Notes under the pieces: model-generated
What the model was told of the DNA's origin: nothing
The model's input: the letters and a program-made list of their open reading frames with translations, nothing else
Database searches by the model: none
In this document: in pieces, positions 12,219-18,518 of the stretch
How positions within the stretch are numbered: position 1 is the stretch's first letter
Layout: every line of letters begins with the position of its first letter
Virus record (IMG/VR): IMGVR_UViG_3300035670_001332
Coordinates: 1 to 22,348 of that record
Strand: one strand, 5' to 3'
Source of the DNA: a virus
Length of the DNA: 22,348 nucleotides
Translations under genes and position numbers: made by a program

Positions 12219-12450
12219 TTGACTTCTGGAGGATGTCATCCTCAAGGTCAGGGCGTCCAAGGTTGCGAGCGGCTTCACCAGCCAGCCATTTCGTGATCGT
12301 CCGCTGCTGATGCAGCATCGTGTTCAGCAGGAGTGCCGCGTTGTATATCCCTTTGATATCTCCCTGCTTCAGCCATTCCTCAAGCATCTTGGCCGTAGCG
12401 ATCTCAGAGAACTGACTCTCCTGAGTGCGTTCAATCGGATGCCAGTCCAT
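12202..12450 (-). CDS. Hypothetical helical protein, 82 aa
   Basis: From ATG 12450 (MDWHPIERTQESQFSEIATA) the product is 82 residues, helical, with MLEEWLKQGDIKGIYNAALL and HQQRTITKWLAGEAARNLGR. A TTG start 14 codons upstream is possible but has no better signal. Small cyanophage proteins of this style exist, but I cannot name a function. Its upstream neighbour overlaps it by 20 bases. Confidence 0.65.
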   Translation of the reverse strand: MDWHPIERTQESQFSEIATAKMLEEWLKQGDIKGIYNAALLLNTMLHQQRTITKWLAGEAARNLGRPDLEDDILQKSIIQTG

Positions 12451-12613
12451 AAGCGGTCTGAGCAGCGGATACTGCCATACTCTCTGTATCAAAGCAGGTA
12501 GGAAGGTAAAACACCGTACTTTGCTTTAGAAACCACGCACGCCAATAACCACCGACGCCAAAGCGTACCCACACGGCACCATGGCCGTCACGTGAAAAAG
12601 CCGGTGGACCCAC
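12431..12613 (-). CDS. Small hypothetical protein, GTG start, 60 aa
   Basis: The frame reads VWVRFGVGGYWRAWFLKQST then FYLPTCFDTESMAVSAAQTA. This is a beta-hairpin-rich small fold with an aromatic pattern that looks coding. The start is GTG 12613 with a purine-rich AAAGGAAGAAG ahead of it. It overlaps the next gene by 20 bases. Function unknown. It runs divergently from the HNH gene at 12675. Confidence 0.5.
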   Translation of the reverse strand: MGPPAFSRDGHGAVWVRFGVGGYWRAWFLKQSTVFYLPTCFDTESMAVSAAQTAYGLASD

Positions 12614-12674
12614 TGGATTTCTTCTTCCTTTCGACTGCGATCTTCTCTACGATTTGTGCAAACGGGAGAGCGCC

Positions 12675-12989
12675 ATGCACTCTTGGATCGACGAGACCAG
12701 TCTGATTCCAAAGAGAGAAACAAGAGCGCGATTCAGGTTAAAAATTTTTGATGCCTTCTGTGGTAAATGTGCCTATTGCGATGAACCTGCGCAGTCGCTA
12801 GATCACATTATCCCACGTCATCGCGGTGGACAAACTGTGATAGAAAACCTAGCCCCAGCATGCCTGCGCTGCAATGGGTCCAAAGGATCAACAGAATGGA
12901 CGCTTTGGTATAGAGAGCAAGATTTTTATACACAAGATCGAGAGATTGCCATTTGGCGGTGGATGTATCAGTTCAAGGATTTACCTTAG
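12675..12989 (+). CDS. HNH endonuclease, McrA-like
   Basis: A 104-residue protein from ATG 12675, preceded by GGGAG at good distance. Hallmarks: CAYCDEPAQSLDHIIPRHRG, NLAPACLRCNGSKG and a Trp-rich C-terminal helix. The CxxC / DHIxPxxxGG / N / CxxCN order is the McrA-type HNH fold with a structural zinc. There is no AP2 domain, so it differs from the two HNH-AP2 genes in this window. It may be a homing or packaging-type HNH, or part of phage DNA processing. It is the only rightward gene in this part and overlaps dcd convergently by 17 bases. Confidence 0.9.
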   Translation: MHSWIDETSLIPKRETRARFRLKIFDAFCGKCAYCDEPAQSLDHIIPRHRGGQTVIENLAPACLRCNGSKGSTEWTLWYREQDFYTQDREIAIWRWMYQFKDLP

Positions 12990-13497
12990 AAGCTGATACT
13001 TTTGTGTCGTTGTTGTAATGCCCGACCTCGGCATAACTTTTCAATGGTTGTTCACTCATTTCAAAGAAGATTATCTGTCCAATTTTGAGTCCCGGATACA
13101 ACGGCAGTGAATGCATTTTGCGTGCATTCTGTAATTCAAGGGTCAGCTTTGAACCGTGCCACCCCGGATCGATCCAACCGGCCAGCATGTGGGAATAACC
13201 TTCCCTTGCCCTGCTGCTCTTCAGTGCAAACTGCCCGCTGATGTGTTCGGGGATGTCAAAGGTCTCGCGAGTTTCAGCCAGCACAAACTCGCCGGGTCGC
13301 AACCAATAAGGATCCTCCGCCGTATAGCCTTCGAGGCTGAGCAGCTTCATGCCTGTTTCAACCGGCGATTCGATCATCAGGTTGTCGCCCAGCAGCACGT
13401 CAATTGACGCGGGGTTGAGCAACTCCAAATCGAACGGCACGATCATGCCGCCGTCTTCACACAGAGAGCGAATCTGCCAGTCGCAAAGAACAGACAC
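12973..13497 (-). CDS. dcd: dCTP deaminase
   Basis: Dcd converts dCTP to dUTP, feeding dTMP synthesis in many phages. The 174-residue protein has the trimeric dUTPase-like fold markers: NPASIDVLLGDNL, then KSSRAREG (Ser94/Ser95, Arg98), LAGWIDPGWHGSKLTLELQN (catalytic Glu121) and GLKIGQIIFFEM. It lies at the end of the leftward late arm, directly after the endolysin stop. Length and motifs fit a complete enzyme. The canonical C-terminal Tyr-containing tail is represented by GHYNNDTKVSA. A bifunctional dCTP deaminase/dUTPase cannot be excluded. Confidence 0.9.
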   Translation of the reverse strand: MSVLCDWQIRSLCEDGGMIVPFDLELLNPASIDVLLGDNLMIESPVETGMKLLSLEGYTAEDPYWLRPGEFVLAETRETFDIPEHISGQFALKSSRAREGYSHMLAGWIDPGWHGSKLTLELQNARKMHSLPLYPGLKIGQIIFFEMSEQPLKSYAEVGHYNNDTKVSASKVNP

Positions 13498-14514
13498 TCA
13501 GTAATCCCAGCGAATACGAGGACGACCCAGCCGCATGCCTAGATGGACGAATCCTTTCGTCGCACCATAGCCAAGTGAATACGGCCAAGTCTGGTCACAG
13601 TACTCTTGCACCTCATAGATGTCCACATCCTTGACGTAAAAGTCAACGGCGCCAACACCGGTCATGTTGTACAAGTGTTCGCTGTTGGCCGCACCACCAA
13701 CCTGCTTGTTGATCGCTGGTGGCCGATAGCCGGATGTAATAATGATCGCCTTGCCGCCGAAATGGCTGCGGATTTTCTCCAAGTACTTGCACAACTCCAG
13801 AGCCGTATCGCACTGAGCTTGCACCTGAAAGCGGCGCTTCTCGTCAAACAGTGCCAGCTCGCCATAGGTGATATTAGGCGTCACCTTGAAGCTGAATGGT
13901 TTATCAGGTGTGAACTTGTCAGCCACCGGTTTGCCTTGCACATGCTGATCCATGAGTTTGATCAGCTTGAACGCGTATCCTGGATCCGTGGCGTAGCCAT
14001 CATTAACCAACCAATGAGCAGCCTTTTCGCGATCTGCCGCGTTGTTACAGCCCTTATAGATGTGATAGTCCTTGTACCAACGCTCAACCAAGTAATACAC
14101 ACACGTCTCAAGATCAGGGAAATCAAGGAACGTATCTTGAATCGTGATCCACTGCCCGTTGATGTACTCCTTCGTATTACGGTTCGTACCTGATCCTTTC
14201 AAGCCAAAGTAATTGTGTTCGCCTGATACGTGCTTGCCAAAGCCAGATTCCAATGCCCACTGTGCAGCAACAAGTTCGGGGAATTTGGCACCAGCTTTCT
14301 TGGCAGCAGCACAAACACCATCCCAGTTGTTATCAAATCTGTCCTGTTTGCCAGCTTGACTCCACGTCTTGAACCAAGTCTGATCCCTGTTCAAGATGCC
14401 CGGCTTTGCTTTTAATATCGCAGATTCCAATTCAAAGATTGCCGCCGTTTGATGCGGCAACTCCTTGTAATACTTGAACAGATCAACTAGCCGCAGGCGG
14501 TTCTGGGTCGTCAT
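13498..14514 (-). CDS. Endolysin: glucosaminidase plus M15 peptidase
   Basis: From ATG 14514 (MTTQNRLRLVDLFKYYKELP) the product is 338 residues with two peptidoglycan-cutting domains. The first (about 60-190) is a glucosaminidase/FlgJ-type domain: AAQWALESGFGKHVSGEHNY with Glu89, then YFGLKG. The second is a zinc M15 D,D-peptidase: IIITSGYRPPAINKQVGGAA, SEH (His280), VDF (Asp291) and FVHLG (His324). It cuts both glycan and peptide bonds, either as the lysin or as a virion-associated lytic enzyme. It overlaps the upstream gene by 32 bases and lies next to membrane proteins that may form the holin/spanin part. Confidence 0.88.
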   Translation of the reverse strand: MTTQNRLRLVDLFKYYKELPHQTAAIFELESAILKAKPGILNRDQTWFKTWSQAGKQDRFDNNWDGVCAAAKKAGAKFPELVAAQWALESGFGKHVSGEHNYFGLKGSGTNRNTKEYINGQWITIQDTFLDFPDLETCVYYLVERWYKDYHIYKGCNNAADREKAAHWLVNDGYATDPGYAFKLIKLMDQHVQGKPVADKFTPDKPFSFKVTPNITYGELALFDEKRRFQVQAQCDTALELCKYLEKIRSHFGGKAIIITSGYRPPAINKQVGGAANSEHLYNMTGVGAVDFYVKDVDIYEVQEYCDQTWPYSLGYGATKGFVHLGMRLGRPRIRWDY

Positions 14515-14827
14515 CGTTCCAAGGAGATGAGATGGACATTGGACCACCCAGAAGGCGGCTATCTCCAGTCTGCTCAGGCGTAGGCTCTTCGTGTTTAATT
14601 ACAGGCTGACGTTTGTTTCGCTCCATTTCAAGATCAATCACCTGATTGACCTTTTCAATTTCACGATCCAGTCGTGGCGTCAGAGTTGCATGAAACTTGG
14701 CTTGTTGAGCAGCACGCAGTAGGTGATGCCGCCAGTCACGCTTGTCGTAACGCCACAACCAAACAACGTCAGCGTTCAACGCTTTGGGAACAGAATCTTC
14801 AGCGCCTTCATAATGAGCTGCACCCAA
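14483..14827 (-). CDS. Hypothetical lysis-module protein, 114 aa
   Basis: A 114-residue hydrophilic protein. A Trp-rich N-terminus (NADVVWLWRYDKRDWRHHLL) leads to a long helix (LTPRLDREIEKVNQVIDLEM) and a Pro/Asp-rich tail. No membrane helix or lipobox is seen, so a spanin role is not supported. ATG 14827 overlaps the upstream 45-residue membrane gene by 52 bases, and the tail overlaps the endolysin start. Function unknown. Confidence 0.55.
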   Translation of the reverse strand: MGAAHYEGAEDSVPKALNADVVWLWRYDKRDWRHHLLRAAQQAKFHATLTPRLDREIEKVNQVIDLEMERNKRQPVIKHEEPTPEQTGDSRLLGGPMSISSPWNDDDPEPPAAS

Positions 14828-14913
14828 GAGTTTTCCTTGACGGGCAGCAGGGCAATGATTTCAGAGCCAGCAGCGATCACAATCGCAACAACAGCAGCAG
14901 TGGTAGGGTCCAT
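14776..14913 (-). CDS. Small membrane protein, 45 aa
   Basis: ATG 14913 to TGA 14776 encodes MDPTTAAVVAIVIAAGSEII followed by ALLPVKENSWVQLIMKALKI and a basic end. This is a single membrane helix plus an amphipathic basic helix. I recall very similar short proteins in cyanophages near the lysis region. A holin or holin-regulator role is possible but unproven. Part of its frame overlaps the 114-residue gene. Confidence 0.65.
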   Translation of the reverse strand: MDPTTAAVVAIVIAAGSEIIALLPVKENSWVQLIMKALKILFPKR

Positions 14914-14937
14914 GACGAAAGAGCGTCTGCTTCTAGC

Positions 14938-15168
14938 CTATCGCCTGATTTCCAACTTGATCAATCGCTGCTCGTGATCAAGGATACGATCATCCATCTT
15001 TCCAATCTTTTCTTCAAATTTGAGTTGATTTTGAAGTACATCATCAAGCTTGGTCGGGACTGTGTACACCAAGTAGAAGATGCCTGATGCCAGAGCGACC
15101 GTAGCTGCAACGCCAATGCCTGCAACGGTTTCTTGTTTGACTCCACGCCAGAAGCCGTTGTCAGCCAT
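14938..15168 (-). CDS. Membrane protein with coiled coil, holin-like candidate
   Basis: A 76-residue protein from ATG 15168 (MADNGFWRGVKQETVAGIGV). A hydrophobic helix (ATVALASGIFYLVYTV) is followed by a coiled coil (LQNQLKFEEKIGKMDDRILD). One membrane pass with a cytoplasmic or periplasmic coiled coil is the design of many holins, antiholins and spanins. Its position upstream of the endolysin supports a lysis role, which is inference. Confidence 0.6.
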   Translation of the reverse strand: MADNGFWRGVKQETVAGIGVAATVALASGIFYLVYTVPTKLDDVLQNQLKFEEKIGKMDDRILDHEQRLIKLEIRR

Positions 15169-15194
15169 TGCCCAACAACAAGTACCTTTAGATC

Positions 15195-15329
15195 TTACCG
15201 TCCCTGACCGCGAGTCAATTTACGACCGTGATTAGGCAAGGAATGTTTTCCATTTCCCTGTCGTGTTTTCTTGGGTGGGCGTGGAACGCGTTGAACGGCT
15301 TTGACGCCAACCTTACTTTTTACTGCCAC
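15195..15329 (-). CDS. Small basic phage protein, GTG start, 44 aa
   Basis: GTG 15329 overlaps the stop of the DUF7936-like gene and encodes MAVKSKVGVKAVQRVPRPPK, then KTRQGNGKHSLPNHGRKLTR and GQGR. The very basic KTRQGNGKHS ... GQGR pattern is one I associate with a small conserved protein in cyanophage structural regions. Function unknown. Confidence 0.65.
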   Translation of the reverse strand: MAVKSKVGVKAVQRVPRPPKKTRQGNGKHSLPNHGRKLTRGQGR

Positions 15330-15628
15330 GGCACACCAGCAGCCTTACTGGGATGACGCTGCTCATCCAACTGGCTCTGCAGGGCAGCCTCAATTTCGGC
15401 CACCTTCTCAGCGCCAAAGTTGTCCTTTACCCAGCCAATCACCATCTCCTCGGTGAGATCCGCATAGGGGATCAGCTTGTCGGGGCGCTCAAACCCAAGG
15501 CTGCCATAGGCGCCGCTGCTGTAGGTGCCGTCTTCGGCGCTGATGGTGTAGTGCGCCGTCATTACGAACCCATCGGCGGTTTCCCGCTCAAGGTTCGCGA
15601 TCCGCCAGGTGAAGGTGGTGCTGGGCAT
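15320..15628 (-). CDS. DUF7936-like phage protein
   Basis: A 102-residue protein (MPSTTFTWRIANLERETADG) with a beta-rich first half (FVMTAHYTISAEDGTYSSGA, YGSLGFERPDKLIPYADLTE) and a C-terminal helix (AEIEAALQSQLDEQRHPSKA). I recall this pattern as DUF7936, common in cyanophages and often near tail-fibre genes; the number should be verified. The start is ATG 15628. Confidence 0.75.
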   Translation of the reverse strand: MPSTTFTWRIANLERETADGFVMTAHYTISAEDGTYSSGAYGSLGFERPDKLIPYADLTEEMVIGWVKDNFGAEKVAEIEAALQSQLDEQRHPSKAAGVPWQ

Positions 15629-15800
15629 GATGATGTGATCCGTGGCTGAAGTTTAAGTGGGATGGCAAGTCAAGGCACTGCCGGATCTCCGCCTTGCGTT
15701 GTTCGATGCGCTCCCGGCGCTCAGGATCGAAATCCTTGGTGAGATCTGAGAAAGGACGCATCATCGGATTTTGTCCGATCTTTTCGCTGTTTTTGACCAT
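15588..15800 (-). pseudogene. Remnant of XRE/HigA-type antitoxin N-terminus
   Basis: The first part of this 70-residue frame (MRPFSDLTKDFDPERRERIE then QRKAEIRQCLDLP) matches the N-terminal arm of XRE/HigA-like antitoxins (F-x-x-L-T-x-x-F-x-P-E-R-R-x-R-I-x-x-R-K-A-E). The HTH domain that should follow is missing. Instead the frame runs into a His-rich stretch over the start of the DUF7936-like gene. It looks like a truncated relic, or a reused short peptide. The start is uncertain (ATG 15800, or the ATGs near 15763). Confidence 0.45.
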
Positions 15801-15812
15801 TAGGGAAGGTGA

Positions 15813-16004
15813 CTACTCAAGTTCGCGGTAATCACCGTTGATTTCGGAGATCAGCACATCGGCTGCTTGCCAGAAACCTTCTTTTCGCAGCCATGAGGCG
15901 GCGTAGCAGACAGCTTCCAAGGCGGTTTCCCTGAAGTGGTGGGCATCATCACCGTTGCTGATAACTTCGGTGATTGTGTCAAGAAGGGTGATTTTGTTGG
16001 ACAT
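15813..16004 (-). CDS. Hypothetical protein, 63 aa
   Basis: A 63-residue helical acidic protein (MSNKITLLDTITEVISNGDD) with ALEAVCYAASWLRKEGFWQA and a C-terminal ISEINGDYRELE. Its core resembles the C-terminus of the 116-residue protein at 4956-5306. No function recognised. It lies between the HNH-AP2 gene and the antitoxin relic. Confidence 0.65.
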   Translation of the reverse strand: MSNKITLLDTITEVISNGDDAHHFRETALEAVCYAASWLRKEGFWQAADVLISEINGDYRELE

Positions 16005-16025
16005 GGAAGTGGGAATGACTACTGG

Positions 16026-16505
16026 TTAGTGGCGAGCAAATTCGCCGTGAAGTTTTTCGCGCAGTTCTCGGACGGCCTTAGCGCACTCATCTTTGTCTTT
16101 GAAGTAGCCCGCACGATAGAGCTTGCCTTTGTGCCAAACCTGTCCAGCCCAGCGTTTGTGGGCATTGAGCCAGCTTACACCCTTGATGCCGGAAGTGTTA
16201 TCTTTCCGAAGTTTTTGATTGCGTTGATTTTGCGAGTTGGTGACTGGACGTAGATTTTCGATTTTGTTGTTGAGTTGATCGCCGTCAATGTGGTCAAGCA
16301 TTTCAACAGGATCGTTGCCGTGCATGATCCAGATCAGGCGATGCGCCATATATTTTCGATAGTTGATGCAAATACAGCGGTAACCACGGTTGCCAACCGA
16401 ACCCGCTTCTTTCTCATGCCTGCCCTTCCAGTACAGTTTGCCGTCTTCATAATCGAAAAGCGTATGCAAAAGATCTTGATTTAGTTGGGTGCTTTCCAGT
16501 GCCAT
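16026..16505 (-). CDS. HNH homing endonuclease with AP2 domain
   Basis: From ATG 16505 (MALESTQLNQDLLHTLFDYE) the product is 159 residues. The HNH core is MAHRLIWIMHG, MLDHIDGDQLNNKIENLRPV and NSQNQRN. A C-terminal AP2 domain reads GIKGVSWLNAHKRWAGQV and GYFKDKDECAKAVRELREKL. It is a relative of the gene at 5377-5895 but diverged. It starts immediately after the terminator that follows the tail fibre, so it may depend on readthrough. The TTG start proposed by the longer frame lies inside the terminator and is less likely. Confidence 0.92.
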   Translation of the reverse strand: MALESTQLNQDLLHTLFDYEDGKLYWKGRHEKEAGSVGNRGYRCICINYRKYMAHRLIWIMHGNDPVEMLDHIDGDQLNNKIENLRPVTNSQNQRNQKLRKDNTSGIKGVSWLNAHKRWAGQVWHKGKLYRAGYFKDKDECAKAVRELREKLHGEFARH

Positions 16506-16546
16506 AAAAAACAAGATGAGTCAGTTAGTATAGCTGACCCATCTTG
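16506..16546 (-). terminator. Intrinsic terminator after the tail fibre
   Basis: On the minus strand CAAGATG and GTCAG pair with CTGAC and CATCTTG (16512-16524 with 16534-16546, one mismatch) around a 9-base loop. Six Ts follow (16511-16506). It lies 18 bases beyond the tail-fibre stop and ends the structural operon. Confidence 0.88.
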
Positions 16547-16564
16547 ATCTTTGAGTAGGACTAA

Positions 16565-18484
16565 TCAGCAAGCCATCAGCACGCAAGGCACGCAGTAGCT
16601 GCCATCCTCGTAAGTGCAGGTGACGTGAGTGCTGGTCACTTTGGCGATGGTCTTGCTGCGGATGATGTCGTCGTCCTGAGGCTTAGCGGTGCCATCACCA
16701 GCGGACATCAGCAGGTCGCCCCGTTGCACCGTGACACCTTCGGCAATGCGGATGATGAAGTCACCCGTCATCGCGCAGTAGAAGTCGTTGGTGTAGGTGT
16801 CGTCGTCATCATCCCAGCTTTGGAACACGCCAGCCACGTTCCGGTCGCCTTCAACGTCGGAAACCTTCATGCGGTTGAGTTGTTCGTTATCTTGATCGCC
16901 CCATTCGCACATTTCATCCAGATTGCTCAGCACAGTGCCACGCAAAATGTCTTCGCGGGTTGCGCCACCGGGGAGTTGAGACCAGCGAGATAGGTGAGCG
17001 CCGTTAAGAGTAACAGTGGTGCCGGAAACGGAGATGGAGCCTTCAGCCGTCCCATCCTGATAAAAATTAATCAACGCACCATCGTTTGTTTTTCTGCCAA
17101 CTAACAAAGCAGCAAAACTATCACGATTAAAACTTGCGGTTCCAATGGTAGTAATGCCTTGAAACGTAATACCTTCTACGTTGTTTTCGGCGGGCGAACT
17201 GTTTGTGGTATTAAAACAAATGTCGGCATTAGCTTTAATCCTCATCCGCTCGGTCGGGCTGCTCGCTCCATCGGCGGTAGTGGAGAACACTAGGCGGCCT
17301 GGCATGTCATTGCTGCCAGGGGTGCCGTCAACAAAAGCGCGTATTTCAGCACCAGGAATTAAATTTGTTCCATCAGCCCCGGCAAACAGAATCGAGCCAA
17401 GACCGTCCGTATTCTGAACAGCAGTGTTGGAACCAACAGCAGAACCGCCTGTACTCCCAAGAAAAATAGATGGGTCGTAACGGCCAGGGCTGTTGTTAAT
17501 AACTGAAAGGCCAGTGTAAGAACTGGTGTTTATCTCAAATTGAGCAAACGGCGTCCGAGATACAACGTTACTACGCGCACTAGACGTGCCAACTAACAAG
17601 CGTCCCGAGCTGTCAATGCGGGCGCGTTCAGCAGAGCCGGTGTTGTCGTAGAAGCGAAGATCGCTGCCTGTTGCTTCAATCTTGTACGACCTACTGGTTG
17701 TTGCAAGCTGGTAATACGCAGCGCCAGTTGCATTGTTGTAGACGTTGATTCCGTCAGCGCCACCGCCAACGAGCAGATCTAACTTGTGGCTAACTGAAGT
17801 AGTGCCAATCCCTAAACGCCCTGAGGAGTCAATAACAACATCTTGGCTATTGGTGCCATCACTTCGGCTCATCTTGAAAGTAAGAGAACCGTTCGTGCTG
17901 GTATTTGGACCGTAGCAGCGAATCTGTGCGGCGCCAGAACCTTCTTCGCCAATACGAATTGAGTTGGCTGAATGATCTAGGTTCTGTCCCGTTACAGCCA
18001 GCGAGGCGGCGGCAACTGTTAGCTGAGCGCCAGCAACAGGGCTACTAGTCCCCAGACCTACCCTGTTATTGGCAGCATCAACGTAGAGCGTGTTGCTGTC
18101 AATATCGACGTTGCCGTTGGAGTCGATGGTCAGGCGAGCCGTGCCACCCGTCGTAATACCAACCTGATCAGTACCAGGAGAATAAAAACCAGTATCGGTG
18201 CCGCTGTCCTTGAAGTAGATCGACGGAGCGCCAGCCGTGCCGTTCTCCAGTGCAATCGTTGACCACTCGCCATCCAACTGGAACAGTGTGATCCAGCCCG
18301 AGTTCGCGGAATTGCGGAGCTTGAGGAGGTTGGTGGTTGTATCTGCCCACCACTGATAGGCGTAGGTGGTCGCTGGCTCAGTAGCGCCACTGTTTTGGCT
18401 GACGATTGCAGCCAGCGCGTTGTTGAGATCGGAACGGACGGCAGCGCCGGTGCCGTTAGCAATCACATAATCGTGTTGAGCCAT
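16565..18484 (-). CDS. Tail fibre protein
   Basis: A 639-residue fibre. The N-terminus (MAQHDYVIANGTGAAVRSDL, NNALAAIVSQNSG) is the usual virion-attachment region. The shaft contains repeats of the type RIDSSGRLLVGTSS and TIDSNGNVDI, with low-complexity Gly/Ser/Thr/Asn beta sequence. The C-terminal 130 residues (AGVFQSWDDDDDTYTNDFYC, VQRGDLLMSAGDGTAKPQDD, DIIRSKTIAKVTST) form a beta-domain common at the tips of phage fibres and related to the Peptidase_G2-type fold. It binds the host surface. The RBS AAGGA is part of a 14-bp palindrome (18490-18503) just ahead of the start. It is followed by a terminator. Confidence 0.88.
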   Translation of the reverse strand: MAQHDYVIANGTGAAVRSDLNNALAAIVSQNSGATEPATTYAYQWWADTTTNLLKLRNSANSGWITLFQLDGEWSTIALENGTAGAPSIYFKDSGTDTGFYSPGTDQVGITTGGTARLTIDSNGNVDIDSNTLYVDAANNRVGLGTSSPVAGAQLTVAAASLAVTGQNLDHSANSIRIGEEGSGAAQIRCYGPNTSTNGSLTFKMSRSDGTNSQDVVIDSSGRLGIGTTSVSHKLDLLVGGGADGINVYNNATGAAYYQLATTSRSYKIEATGSDLRFYDNTGSAERARIDSSGRLLVGTSSARSNVVSRTPFAQFEINTSSYTGLSVINNSPGRYDPSIFLGSTGGSAVGSNTAVQNTDGLGSILFAGADGTNLIPGAEIRAFVDGTPGSNDMPGRLVFSTTADGASSPTERMRIKANADICFNTTNSSPAENNVEGITFQGITTIGTASFNRDSFAALLVGRKTNDGALINFYQDGTAEGSISVSGTTVTLNGAHLSRWSQLPGGATREDILRGTVLSNLDEMCEWGDQDNEQLNRMKVSDVEGDRNVAGVFQSWDDDDDTYTNDFYCAMTGDFIIRIAEGVTVQRGDLLMSAGDGTAKPQDDDIIRSKTIAKVTSTHVTCTYEDGSYCVPCVLMAC

Positions 18485-18518
18485 GCCGAGTCCTTACAAG
18501 GACAGTATTTGTCCAACT

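Noticed and set aside
13606-14193. 195-codon rightward open frame antisense to the endolysin
   Set aside because: The endolysin motifs on the opposite strand are unambiguous, and the antisense frame has no recognisable feature.
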